Source: Thermus sp. JCM 17653
Lineage (GTDB): Bacteria; Deinococcota; Deinococci; Deinococcales; Thermaceae
Reading direction: 5' to 3'
Length of the DNA: 12,858 nt
Assembly (NCBI GenBank): GCA_001311585.1
Contig: BBBN01000020.1
Span: forward strand, 1 to 12,858
Part shown: positions 1 to 6,571 of the stretch, piece after piece
How the letters are laid out: the number at the start of each line of letters is the position of its first letter
How positions within the stretch are numbered: the stretch's first letter is position 1
Program-made: the position numbers and the translations under genes
The notes under the pieces: generated by a model
Databases searched by the model: none
The model's input: only the letters and a program-made list of their open reading frames with translations
Told to the model about the DNA's origin: nothing

Positions 1-39
1 AAGCGGGAGCTGCAAAAGGAAGCGGCGGCGAAGCGGTAA
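1..39 (+). CDS. C-terminal end of an upstream gene (partial)
   Basis: Frame 1 is open from the first base and ends with TAA at 37-39, giving the residues KRELQKEAAAKR. A lysine-, alanine- and glutamate-rich tail is a common way for a Thermus protein to end, but 12 residues do not identify a family. The stop codon TAA is also the first half of the TAAAAT promoter element of the dodecin gene, so the two genes are directly abutted. It could be a chance open frame; the match of frame, stop and composition makes a real gene end more likely. Confidence 0.5.
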   Translation, partial: KRELQKEAAAKR

Positions 40-42
40 AAT
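37..42 (+). promoter_or_regulatory. -10 element (TAAAAT) of a leaderless dodecin promoter
   Basis: TAAAAT lies six bases before the ATG at 49, the spacing that gives leaderless transcripts in Deinococcota. No Shine-Dalgarno sequence precedes the ATG; the six bases between are ACCCCC. No good -35 hexamer is visible 16-18 bases upstream, where the sequence is A/G-rich coding DNA of the preceding gene. The call therefore rests on the -10 and its spacing only. Confidence 0.5.
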
Positions 43-48
43 ACCCCC

Positions 49-255
49 ATGAGCAAGGTTTACAAGAAGGTGGAGCTCGTGGGGACGAGCGAGGAGGGCC
101 TCGAGGCCGCCATCCAGGCCGCCTTGGCGCGGGCGCAGAAGACCCTGCGCCACCTGGACTGGTTTGAGGTGAAGGAGGTCCGGGGCACCATCGGCGAGGC
201 GGGGGTGAAGGAGTACCAGGTGGTCCTGGAGGTGGGGTTCCGCTTGGAGGAGTAG
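49..255 (+). CDS. Dodecin, flavin-binding protein
   Basis: This 68-residue protein is dodecin, a small dodecameric hollow-sphere protein that stores or buffers flavin (FMN in Thermus, with a CoA site described for the T. thermophilus protein). The sequence shows the family pattern: an N-terminal strand MSKVYKKVELVGTS, a single amphipathic helix from about residue 14 to 34 (EEGLEAAIQAALARA), then LRHLDWFEVKEVRGTI, whose Trp packs against the isoalloxazine ring in dodecins, and a final strand pair ending VVLEVGFRLEE. Length is typical (65-75 residues). The ATG at 49 is chosen because it gives the canonical MxKVYK start and sits six bases after a -10 element. It is probably monocistronic, since a separate promoter follows at 285. 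The function is well established for the family; I see nothing unusual in the gene. Confidence 0.95.
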   Translation: MSKVYKKVELVGTSEEGLEAAIQAALARAQKTLRHLDWFEVKEVRGTIGEAGVKEYQVVLEVGFRLEE

Positions 256-284
256 GCGAACTTAGCTCAACAAAAGCAATGGGC

Positions 285-314
285 TTGACAACACTAGGCT
301 CACACCCCTACCCT
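285..314 (+). promoter_or_regulatory. Sigma-70-type promoter upstream of the DUF2267 gene
   Basis: A perfect TTGACA (-35) at 285-290 and TACCCT (-10) at 309-314 are separated by 18 bases. Transcription would begin near 321, leaving a leader of about 14 bases that contains the ribosome-binding site GGGAGGTGAG (321-330) before the ATG at 335. It lies in the 79-base gap between the dodecin and DUF2267 genes. Confidence 0.6.
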
Positions 315-334
315 GAAGGTGGGAGGTGAGGCCT

Positions 335-772
335 ATGAGCGCCACCGGGCTGGAGGTCTTTGACCGGACCCTCCACAAGACCCACGCCTGGCTCAAGGAG
401 ATTATGGGGGAGCTGGGCACCGAGGACCGCCACAAGGCCTACATGGCCTTGAGGGCCGTGCTTCACGCTCTTAGAGACCGCCTCACCGTGGAAGAGGTGG
501 CCCAGCTGGGGGCCGAGCTACCCATGCTCATCCGCGGCCTCTACTACGAGGGCTGGAACCCCACGGGCAAGCCCCTTAAGGAGCGGCACAAGGAGGAGTT
601 CCTGGCCCACGTGGCCCGGGAGCTGAAGACCCCCTCCGGGCCCGCCCTGGACCCCGAGGCCGCCACCCGGGCGGTGTTCCAAGTACTAGCCCTGAAGGTC
701 TCCCAAGGGGAGCTGGAGGACATCCGAGGCCTGCTGCCCAAAGAGATCCGGGAGCTATGGCCTGAGGCTTGA
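335..772 (+). CDS. DUF2267 domain protein
   Basis: A 145-residue protein made almost wholly of one DUF2267 domain. It has the features of that family: a first half with helices around TLHKTHAWLKEI and KAYMALRAVLHALRDRLTVEE, the central LPMLIRGLYYEGW motif near residues 60-75, a KERHKEEFLAHVA helix, and a second, half-length repeat (DPEAATRAVFQVLALKVSQGE) ending in LRGLLPKEIRELWP-like sequence. Each half looks like a unit in which a helix pair is followed by 'L...LP', so the domain is internally repeated. The biochemical role of DUF2267 is unknown; many members are small soluble proteins in stress-related contexts. Start: ATG 335 has a strong Shine-Dalgarno (GGGAGGTGAG) at the right distance, while an in-frame GTG at 326 lies inside that element. 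No signal peptide or membrane segment is seen. Confidence 0.85.
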   Translation: MSATGLEVFDRTLHKTHAWLKEIMGELGTEDRHKAYMALRAVLHALRDRLTVEEVAQLGAELPMLIRGLYYEGWNPTGKPLKERHKEEFLAHVARELKTPSGPALDPEAATRAVFQVLALKVSQGELEDIRGLLPKEIRELWPEA

Positions 773-806
773 TACTGGCCATCGCCTCCTACCACCCCGG
801 CAAAAG

Positions 807-824
807 GCCCTGGGGGAACAGGGC
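807..824 (-). terminator. Weak intrinsic terminator of the minus-strand operon
   Basis: GCCCTG (807-812) and CAGGGC (819-824) form a 6-bp stem with a 6-base loop. Read on the minus strand, the stem is followed by CTTTTG, a short U-tract. It lies just past the HD-domain gene (which stops at 840) and in the short gap shared with the convergent DUF2267 gene. On the plus strand the hairpin is followed by purines, so it should act mainly on the minus strand. Confidence 0.4.
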
Positions 825-839
825 GGGAAAGAAAAGGGA

Positions 840-1715
840 TCAGTCCAGAACAAAACGGTCCTCGCTTTCGTGCAAACGCACGCGGTGGACGATGCGCTGG
901 TCCTGGCCGCTTTGTCCGTCGGTCATGGCCACCACGGTCACGTAGGGGCGGAGGGGGCTTCTCAGCACCTTCTTGGTGAGGGTTTCCTCCACCTGGAAGA
1001 TCCCGGCGGAGTTGTTCATGAGGACCTGGATCTCCACCGGGTACTTGTCCCCCTTGAGGATGCGCACCTCGTCCACGGCCAGGGCGCTGATGGAGTGGAT
1101 ATCTATGCTCCCCAGGGCGAAGGCCTTGCGCCCCCGGCCCTTGGTGATGTCGGTGCCATCGGCCACGGCGGTGATGCCGGCCTCGAGGGTGAGGGGCTCA
1201 GGGGCGAGGTCGTGGCTGTAGATGCTGTGGAGCATGAGGGCGCGAAGGGCGGTGCGCTGCTCGGGATCGGGGTAGATCTTCTCCAGGATACGGTTCAGGA
1301 TGGGCAGGGCCAGGGTCACGCCGAAGGCCTCGTGGTGGTGGCGGTGCACCTGGTTGCCCAGGTCGTGGAGCATGGTGGAGAGGAGGACCACCACGTAGGC
1401 GTCCTCCAGCTCCCCCGCCCCCGACTCCACCGTGTCCAGCCGGACCCCCGCCTCGGCCAAAAGGCCCAGGATGGCCACCCCTGCCGCCCCCGTGAGGAGG
1501 GCGTGGACCCGGCCGTGGTCGTTGTACCCCAGCTTGCGCATGGTGATGTAGTTGGCCATGTTCCACCCGGAGCGGGCCTCGGGGTCTTGGATCAGGAGTT
1601 CATAGGCCTTGAGGGCCTTGGGAAAGGGCTTTAGCCGCTCACGGATGGCCTGGTCGGCCTCGGCGTAGAGCTTGGCCTTGGGGCTGGCGACGTGGACCAC
1701 GCGCTCTTCCGTCAT
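840..1715 (-). CDS. HD-domain metal-dependent phosphohydrolase
   Basis: A 291-residue soluble protein with an HD phosphohydrolase core. Visible metal-binding motifs, numbered from the ATG, are His71 in the segment NDHGRVHALL and the eponymous His117-Asp118 in MLHDLGNQVHRHHHE; a later ADGTD segment probably supplies the final Asp. The run HRHHHE right after HDLGN is unusually histidine-rich. After the HD core (about residues 60-200) comes a C-terminal region with VEIQVLMNNSAGIFQVEE, like an ACT-type or small regulatory beta domain; that reading is tentative. The family is conserved in Thermus, Deinococcus and some archaea, and HD proteins of this size act on nucleotides or phosphate esters; the substrate is not known to me. 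Start: ATG at 1715 has AGGGG six bases upstream; a TTG two codons earlier is less likely. It follows the ABC permease remnant by 84 bases and is the last gene of the minus-strand run. Confidence 0.8.
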   Translation of the reverse strand: MTEERVVHVASPKAKLYAEADQAIRERLKPFPKALKAYELLIQDPEARSGWNMANYITMRKLGYNDHGRVHALLTGAAGVAILGLLAEAGVRLDTVESGAGELEDAYVVVLLSTMLHDLGNQVHRHHHEAFGVTLALPILNRILEKIYPDPEQRTALRALMLHSIYSHDLAPEPLTLEAGITAVADGTDITKGRGRKAFALGSIDIHSISALAVDEVRILKGDKYPVEIQVLMNNSAGIFQVEETLTKKVLRSPLRPYVTVVAMTDGQSGQDQRIVHRVRLHESEDRFVLD

Positions 1716-1799
1716 GGGCAACCCCTACTTTACCTCAAAGGGGAGCCCCCTCACAGCCAGCATGGGAACCCCGGGGGCTTCCGCGGGCCAGGGAGAAGG

Positions 1800-2583
1800 T
1801 CAGGCCCGGAGGTCCCGCTGCGCGAAGCGAGCGAGGCCCCCCAGGAGAACGAGGGCGCTGAGGAGGAGGAGCGCCCCCAGGTGCCCGAGGGCAATCCCGT
1901 GCCTGAGGGGATCGTAACCTACCCCCCAATAGAAAGGAGAGAGGTCCTGAAGGGGAGCAAGCCTAGCGGAAAGGGGGGTAAGGGCGTTCCACAGGTAGCT
2001 CACCACCGCCACCAAAGCACTTCCCGCCAGCGCCCAGGCCCGCCTACCGAAGAAGGCCCCCAGTCCCAGGGCCAAGGTGCCGAAGAAGAGGGCCAGCAGC
2101 ACGGTCATAAAGCTGGCCGCCGCCAGGCGGCCCACCCCTATGGCCATCTTCACCTGAAGCACCCCGCCTAAGAGCCCCAGAAAGAAGAGGAGCCCGGTGA
2201 GGAGCAAAGCCAGGACCAGAGCGCCCCACCTTTCCAAAACCACCTGCCCCCGGCCCACCGGCTGGGCCAGAAGAACCTCCAGGGTCCCCCGCTCCTCCTC
2301 CCCGGCGACGGCATGGGCGCCGAGAAAAATGGCCTGGATCGCCAGGATCAAGGGCACCATGAACGCGAAGAGCTGGCTCTGTAGGAAGCCCTCCGGCGAG
2401 GCCAGGTCCAGCTCCGAGGTGATGCCAAAGAGGCTGAGCAGCTCCTTAGGGGTACTCTCAAAGAGGCCCTGGATATCCCCGAAGCTTCCCTTTATAGAGG
2501 GGTAAAAGAGCACGGTGACATAAGCCAAAAGGGCTAGGCCAAGCCCGTAGCCCAGAACGGAGCCCCGAGCAAAGGCCAGATAG
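1800..2583 (-). pseudogene. ABC-2 type transporter permease, N-terminally truncated
   Basis: The frame encodes about 260 residues of an ABC-2 family integral membrane permease with six hydrophobic segments. In order these are VLGYGLGLALLAYVTVLFY, FMVPLILAIQAIFLGAHAV, ALVLALLLTGLLFFLGLLGG, SFMTVLLALFFGTLALGLGA, an AGSALVAVVSYLWNALTP segment and GALLLLSALVLLGGLARF. After segment two sits EEERGTLEVLLAQPVGR, the classic ABC-2 coupling motif (ERxxGTLExLLxxPV). The true N-terminus (roughly the first 10-25 residues with the start codon) is missing: upstream of YLAFARGSV at about 2582 the DNA belongs to the ATPase gene in another frame. No convincing start codon with a ribosome-binding site remains. 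The permease and the ATPase upstream would have formed one exporter; as it stands here neither half is complete. Substrate unknown. Confidence 0.75.
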
Positions 2584-2979
2584 GGTGCGGATGGGGCGGG
2601 TGAGGTCAAGCTCCAGCCGCTCGGCCAAAAGGCGCACATAGTCCCAGTCCACACCTCCCCGCAAGGCCGCCAGGTAACGCAAGAAGGCGAGACCGCTGAG
2701 CTCCTCGTAAAACGCCAGCTCCCCGGGAAGGTAGCCCACCCGGCGCCGCACCTCGAGGCTTTCCGAAGGCAGGGGCCGGCCCAGCACGAAAGCCTGCCCC
2801 GAAGTGGGGCGGAGGAGATCCAGGAGGAGGCGGATGGTGGTGGTCTTCCCCGCCCCGTTGGGGCCTAGGAAACCAAAGACCTCCCCCCGCTCCACCTCCA
2901 GGGAAAGCCCGAGGATACCCCGCCGCCTCCCGTAGTACTTGGTAAGGTCCTGGGTTAGGATGGCCTTCAACGGCCTCAT
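2458..2979 (-). pseudogene. ABC transporter ATP-binding protein, C-terminal half deleted
   Basis: The first 134 residues are a normal ABC ATPase of the ABC-2 exporter type: a YYGRRRGILGLSLEVERGE start, Walker A GPNGAGKTTT (about residues 39-48), the Q-loop region RRRVGYLPGELAFYEELSG, and a stretch ending ELDLTRPIRTLS. The signature motif, Walker B, D-loop and H-loop that should follow are absent. Instead the DNA runs at about 2574-2583 directly into permease sequence in a different frame, giving a meaningless tail to the stop at 2458. Family members are about 300 residues, so roughly 160 residues of ATPase plus the start of the permease have been lost. Without Walker B the product cannot hydrolyse ATP. 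Its ATG (2977-2979) overlaps the stop of the enoyl-CoA hydratase gene (ATGA), with AAGGGGGA as ribosome-binding site, so the pair was translationally coupled. The deletion may be real or an assembly collapse. Confidence 0.8.
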
Positions 2980-3784
2980 TCCCCCTTGAAGTTAGGGGCG
3001 CGCTTCTCCAGAAAAGCCCGTACCCCCTCCTTCATGTCCTCGGTGGCGGCGGCGTAACCGAAGAGGTCGGCCTCTATCTCCAAGGCCTCCGCCAGGTCCA
3101 GGCCCTCGCCCCGCACCACGCTCTCTTTGGCCAGGGCCAGGGCCACGGGGGCGTTTTTCAGGATCTTCTGGGCGAGCTTCTTGGCCTCCTCCAAGGCGTC
3201 CTCCCCCACCCGGTTCACCAAGCCAGGGAGAGGGCTTCCTCGGCGCTCACGTGCCGCCCGGTGAAGATCAGGTCCAAGGCCCGGCCCCGCCCGATGAGCC
3301 GGGGCAGGCGCTGGGTGCCGCCGAAGCCGGGGATGAGGCCCAGGCCCACCTCGGGAAGGCCCAGCTTGGCCTCCTTGGCGGCTACCCGGAGATCGCAGGC
3401 CAAGGCCAGCTCCAAGCCCCCGCCTAGGGCGTAGCCGTGGATGGCGGCGATGGTGGGGATGGGTAAGGCGGCGATCTCGGCGAAGACCTGCTGGCCCAAA
3501 AGGGCATACTCCCGGGCCATGAAGGGGTCCTTGAGGGCGGCGATCTCCTTGAGGTCCGCCCCGGCGGCGAAGGCCTTCCCCTCCCCGGTAAAGATGGCCA
3601 CCCGGGCCTCGGGGTCCTGGGCAAGAACCTCCGCCACCTCGGCCAGCTCCCTGAGGAGGTCCTGGGAAAGGGCGTTCAGGGCCTCGGGCCGCCTTAGGGT
3701 GACCAGGGCCACGCCCTCCTCCACCTCGTAGGAGAGGTACTGGAACTCGGGGATCTCCAGGATGAACTCGTGCTCGTGCGCCAT
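2976..3784 (-). CDS. Enoyl-CoA hydratase/isomerase (one frameshift)
   Basis: A crotonase-fold enzyme of about 269 residues once a single frame break is repaired. Members hydrate 2-enoyl-CoA thioesters in fatty-acid or related beta-oxidation, acting in the cytoplasm. Visible motifs: ALNALSQDLL, the first oxyanion-hole segment FAAGADLKEI, the second IHGYALGGGLELALACD with one catalytic Glu, then LPEVGLGLIPGFGGTQRLPR with the second catalytic Glu. That pair points to a true hydratase. The frame breaks at 3223-3224: the coding strand reads CTGGCTTGG where CTGGGCTTGG would give EALSLGLVNRVGEDAL, the usual family continuation. The missing G in a GGG run looks like a base-calling error. Start ATG 3784 has GGAGGT five bases upstream and begins one base after the deoD stop. 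The stop overlaps the next ABC gene by ATGA. The first 14 residues (MAHEHEFILEIPEF) are a short family-atypical extension. Confidence 0.88.
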
Positions 3785-3785
3785 A

Positions 3786-4491
3786 CTAAACCTCCAGAAG
3801 GGCCTCGAGGGCCACCTCCACCATCCGCCGCACCCCCTCTTGGAGGACCTCCGGAGGAGCGAGCTCCGGGTCGCCGATGCGGTTGGAAACGGTGAGGATG
3901 GCCCCTGCCCGCACCCCCCGCATCCTCCCCAAGAGGAAGAGGCGCTGGCCTCCATCTCAAAGGCCAATACCCCGTACCGGCCCAGGATCGGGCGGCCTCG
4001 GGGGTGGTGGCGTAGAAGGCGTCCTCCGTGGCCACGAGGCCCACGTGGTGCGGATACCCTAGGGCCTCCGCCCTCTCCCACAGAGCCCGGAAGAGGGAAG
4101 GATCGGGCACGGGGGCGTAGGGGCGGCCTTCCAGGTACTGGCGGGTGGCCCCGTCCAAGGGCACCGCCCCCTGGGCGATGACCAGATCCCCGGGGACCAG
4201 ACCGGCGTCCACCGCCCCACAGGTGCCCACCCTAAGGAGGACCCTCGCCCCGAGCTCCACCAGCTCCTCGACCACGATGCTGGCGGAAGGGGCCCCCATC
4301 CCCGTGGTCTGCACGGAAACGGGCCTCCCCCTGTAGCGCCCGGTGAAGCCCAGCAATCCCCGGTGGGAGGTGTAGAGAACCGGGTCTTCCAAGAAGGTCT
4401 GGGCGATCCACTCCGCCCGGCCCGGGTCCCCTGGGAGAAGGACCCGCTCGGCTACCTGTCCCTTCTGCCCCCGCAGGTGGATGGGGCTCAT
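3786..4491 (-). CDS. deoD: Purine nucleoside phosphorylase (two frameshifts)
   Basis: This enzyme splits purine nucleosides with phosphate to the base and ribose 1-phosphate (purine salvage). Early motifs are VLLPGDPGRAEWIAQ (phosphate-binding GDP), TTGMGAPSASIVVEEL and LLRVGTCGAV; later, FEMEASALFLLG carries the Glu pair that binds the ribose. The frame breaks twice: at 3979-3980 (coding strand GGCCGG for GGCCCGG) and at 3941-3942 (GCGCCTC for GCGCCCTC). Restoring one C at each gives one protein of 235 residues, the length I recall for the T. thermophilus enzyme. The repaired sequence then has VSNRIGD with Asn at residue 204, where E. coli DeoD has the general-acid Asp204. In the Thermus enzyme this Asn is associated with preference for 6-oxopurine nucleosides (inosine, guanosine). 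The ATG lies five bases after the upstream ATPase stop and lacks a clear ribosome-binding site, so translation is probably coupled. Confidence 0.9.
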
Positions 4492-4496
4492 ACCGT

Positions 4497-5134
4497 CTAA
4501 GGATACACCAGGCGCAGGGCCGGAAGGCCCTCCACCAGAGCCTCGTCGTGGGTGGCCAGGACCAGGGCCGCCCCCACTTCCGAGGCGAGCCCCCGCATGA
4601 GCCCAAGGACCTCTCGGGCCTGGCGGCGGTCCAGGCTCGCCGTGGGCTCGTCGGCCAGGAGGAGCCGGGGCCTCAAGTAGAGGGCCCGGGCCACGGCCAC
4701 CCGTTGCCTCTCCCCCCGGAAAGCCTTTGGGGAAGGAAGTGGGCCCGCTCCTTAAGCCCAAGCCTGGCCAAAAGGGAAAGGGCCCAGGCCTTGTCCACGC
4801 GGCCCGCGAGGTAGCCCGGGGCCAGGACGTTTTCCAGGGCCGTGAGCTCGGGGAAGAGGAAGTGGTGCTGGAAAACGAGGCCCAGGAAGCGAAGCCGCCT
4901 GGGAGCCAAGCGGGCCTCACCAAGGTCCCGGATGGCCTCCCCTTCCCAGAAGACCTCCCCTTCCTGCAGGGGGAGGAGGCCGGCCAGGAGGTGAAGCAGG
5001 GTGGTCTTGCCGCTCCCCGAGGGCCCGAGCACGGCCAGGGCTTCCCCCCTAGCCAAGGCGAAGGACACCCCTCGGAAGAGGACCCCATTCCCATAAGCAA
5101 AGCCCAACTCCCGCACCTCCAGCACCGGGCGCAC
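4497..5134 (-). CDS. LolD/FtsE-type ABC transporter ATPase (one frameshift)
   Basis: A stand-alone ABC ATPase of about 212 residues after one repair, the usual length for the LolD/MacB/FtsE class, which energises lipoprotein release or export via a separate MacB/FtsX-like permease. Motifs in order: [16 protein letters not shown], Walker [11 protein letters not shown] (about residues 37-46), Q-loop [21 protein letters not shown], signature LSGG, Walker [14 protein letters not shown] and the H-loop LATHDEAL. The frame breaks at the signature: a run of six Cs on the plus strand (4712-4717) should be seven, giving [15 protein letters not shown]. No partner permease gene lies in the window, which is unusual because LolD-type genes normally sit beside one. 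It begins with GTG (5132-5134), with GAGG about nine bases upstream. An ATG at 5142 would be in frame if one more base were missing. It heads the minus-strand run and is divergent from crp. Confidence 0.85.
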
Positions 5135-5146
5135 CTTCTCATCCTC

Positions 5147-5175
5147 TAGGCAAAGGATGAAGCTTCGGTTAGAGT
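5147..5175 (+). promoter_or_regulatory. Candidate leaderless promoter of crp
   Basis: TAGGCA (-35, 5147-5152, four of six consensus bases) and TAGAGT (-10, 5170-5175) are 17 bases apart. The -10 ends seven bases before the ATG at 5183, predicting a leaderless or nearly leaderless crp mRNA; no Shine-Dalgarno is seen there. The spacer holds the 8-bp palindrome GAAGCTTC (5159-5166). The whole element lies in the 48-base gap between crp and the divergent ABC ATPase gene. Confidence 0.45.
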
Positions 5176-5182
5176 GGGGCCG

Positions 5183-5833
5183 ATGACCTCGAGCCCCCTT
5201 TTCCAGGACCTCGGCCCGGAGGAGGTGGACCTGGCCTTAAGCTACTTCGTCCGCCTGGCCCACCCCAGGGGAAAGGTCCTCTTCCACCAGGGGGACCTGG
5301 GCCAGAGCCTGTACCTGGTGGAGAAGGGACGGGTGCGGCTCTACCGCACCCACCTAGGGGGGCAGGAAAAGACCCTGGGCGTGGTGGGGCCCGGGGGGGT
5401 CTTCGGGGAGATGAGCCTCCTGGACGGGGGCGAGCGGAGCGCCAGCGCCGTGGTGGAGGAGGAGGCCACCCTCCTGGTCCTTTACAGGGAGGCCTACCTG
5501 GGCCTCCTCCGCCGCCTGCCCCTCTTCGCCCACAACCTGGCCCGCCTGCTGGCCCACCGCCTGCGGGAAGCGGATCTGGAGTTGGACCTGTTGGCCTTTG
5601 AGGAGGCGGAAAGCCGGGTGGCCTACGCCCTTTTGAAGCTCCTGCGCCAGGGGTACGGGCCGGAGCTCCGCCTGCGTCACCAGGACCTGGCCCACCTGGC
5701 GGGGGCCAGCCGGGAGACGGTCACCCGGGTCCTGCACGCCTTCCGGGACCAGGGGGTGGTGCGTCTGGCCCCCGGGGTGGTGGAGGTGGTGAGCCCGGGA
5801 CTATTGGAAGAGCTGGCCTTTGGCCTGGTGTAG
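5183..5833 (+). CDS. crp: CRP/FNR-family transcription regulator (cAMP receptor protein)
   Basis: A 216-residue regulator, the same length I recall for T. thermophilus CRP. The N-terminal cyclic-nucleotide domain (about residues 1-110) contains KVLFHQGDLGQSLYLVEKG and the phosphate-binding cassette GEMSLLDGGERSASAV, in which Glu, Arg and Ser match the cAMP contacts of E. coli CRP (Glu72, Arg82, Ser83). By eye, the residues aligned with E. coli Thr127/Ser128 in the dimer helix are Ala and Asp, so adenine contacts would differ. A long dimerisation helix follows, then a winged helix with the recognition segment HLAGASRETVTRVLHAFRDQG. No cysteine cluster for an FNR-type iron-sulfur centre is present. 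It should bind DNA as a cAMP-dependent dimer and activate transcription. ATG 5183 is preferred to GTG 5174 because of the -10 element in front. comB follows nine bases after the stop, probably co-transcribed. Confidence 0.9.
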   Translation: MTSSPLFQDLGPEEVDLALSYFVRLAHPRGKVLFHQGDLGQSLYLVEKGRVRLYRTHLGGQEKTLGVVGPGGVFGEMSLLDGGERSASAVVEEEATLLVLYREAYLGLLRRLPLFAHNLARLLAHRLREADLELDLLAFEEAESRVAYALLKLLRQGYGPELRLRHQDLAHLAGASRETVTRVLHAFRDQGVVRLAPGVVEVVSPGLLEELAFGLV

Positions 5834-5842
5834 GGAGGAAGC

Positions 5843-6571
5843 ATGCGCCTACGGGTGGACCCTTTACCCACGGAAGAGCTGGTGTACCCCGATGTGGTCC
5901 TGGTGGTGGACGTGATCCGCTCCACCACCACGGCGGTGGCCCTCCTGGAGGCCGGGGCCGAGGCCCTTTACTGGGTGGCGGGCCTCGAGGCCGCCAGGGC
6001 TTTCAAGGACGCCGACGTCCTCCTGGCGGGGGAGGCCTTGGGGCTCAAGCCCCCCGGCTTTGACCTGGGGAACTCCCCCAGGGAGGCCCTGGAGGCCCCG
6101 GTGGGGGGCAGGATCGTGGTGATGAGCACCACCAACGGCACCAAGGCCGCCCACGCCGCCGCCAAAACCGCCAAGCACGTCCTCTTGGCCTCCCTCTACA
6201 ACGCCCACGCCGCCGCCCGCAAAGCCTTGGAGCTGGCCACGGAGGAGGTGGCCATCCTCTGCGCCGGGAAGGAGGGCCGGGTAGGGTTGGACGATCTCTA
6301 CACCGCCGGGGTCCTGGCGGAGTACCTGGGGCTCCTGGGGGAGATGGAGCCCGAGGACGGGGCCCGCATCGCCTTGGCCCTCAAGCGGGCCTACCAGGAC
6401 CCCTTGGAGGCCCTAAGCCTTTCCGCCGCCGCCCAGGCCCTAAGGGGGGTGGGCCTCGAGGCCGACGTCCCCTTCTCGGCCCAGGTGGCCAAAAGCCCCC
6501 TGGTCCCCCTCCTCTCGGGGCGGGTGGGGGAGGCCCTCATCTTCAAGGGGAGCCTGCCGGGCCAGGGCTAA
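5843..6571 (+). CDS. comB: 2-phosphosulfolactate phosphatase family protein (ComB)
   Basis: A 242-residue ComB-family protein. The characterised archaeal enzyme removes phosphate from 2-phosphosulfolactate in coenzyme M synthesis (EC 3.1.3.71), using Mg2+. Signature segments are [21 protein letters not shown] near residues 20-40 (the acidic DVIR/STT motif), [30 protein letters not shown] around residue 95, and [19 protein letters not shown] around residue 145. All look intact and the length is typical. Thermus is not known to make coenzyme M, so the physiological substrate in bacteria is uncertain; sulfolactate metabolism is one possibility. Start ATG 5843 has GGGAGG four bases upstream. The frame is unbroken, unlike many neighbours. 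The last 29 bases overlap the end of the convergent M20 dipeptidase gene, and no terminator is visible between them. Confidence 0.9.
   Translation: MRLRVDPLPTEELVYPDVVLVVDVIRSTTTAVALLEAGAEALYWVAGLEAARAFKDADVLLAGEALGLKPPGFDLGNSPREALEAPVGGRIVVMSTTNGTKAAHAAAKTAKHVLLASLYNAHAAARKALELATEEVAILCAGKEGRVGLDDLYTAGVLAEYLGLLGEMEPEDGARIALALKRAYQDPLEALSLSAAAQALRGVGLEADVPFSAQVAKSPLVPLLSGRVGEALIFKGSLPGQG

Noticed and set aside
326..328. GTG at 326 as start of the DUF2267 protein
   Set aside because: It lies within the Shine-Dalgarno of the better ATG at 335.
870..1634. 254-residue plus-strand open frame opposite the HD gene
   Set aside because: It is the antisense shadow of a conserved HD-domain protein; its His/Gly/Val-rich composition resembles no family and it has no ribosome-binding site.
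1713..1721. TTG at 1721 as start of the HD protein
   Set aside because: The ATG two codons later has AGGGG at proper spacing; the TTG has the same element directly against it.
3694..5142. 482-residue minus-strand open frame spanning the ABC ATPase, deoD and the crotonase
   Set aside because: It reads out of frame through the ATPase, then in frame for part of deoD, then out of frame again; it is an artefact of frameshifts, not a fusion.
5159..5166. GAAGCTTC palindrome as a CRP autoregulatory site
   Set aside because: Only 8 bp and unlike the known CRP half-site TGTGA; position in the crp promoter spacer is suggestive but not enough to annotate.
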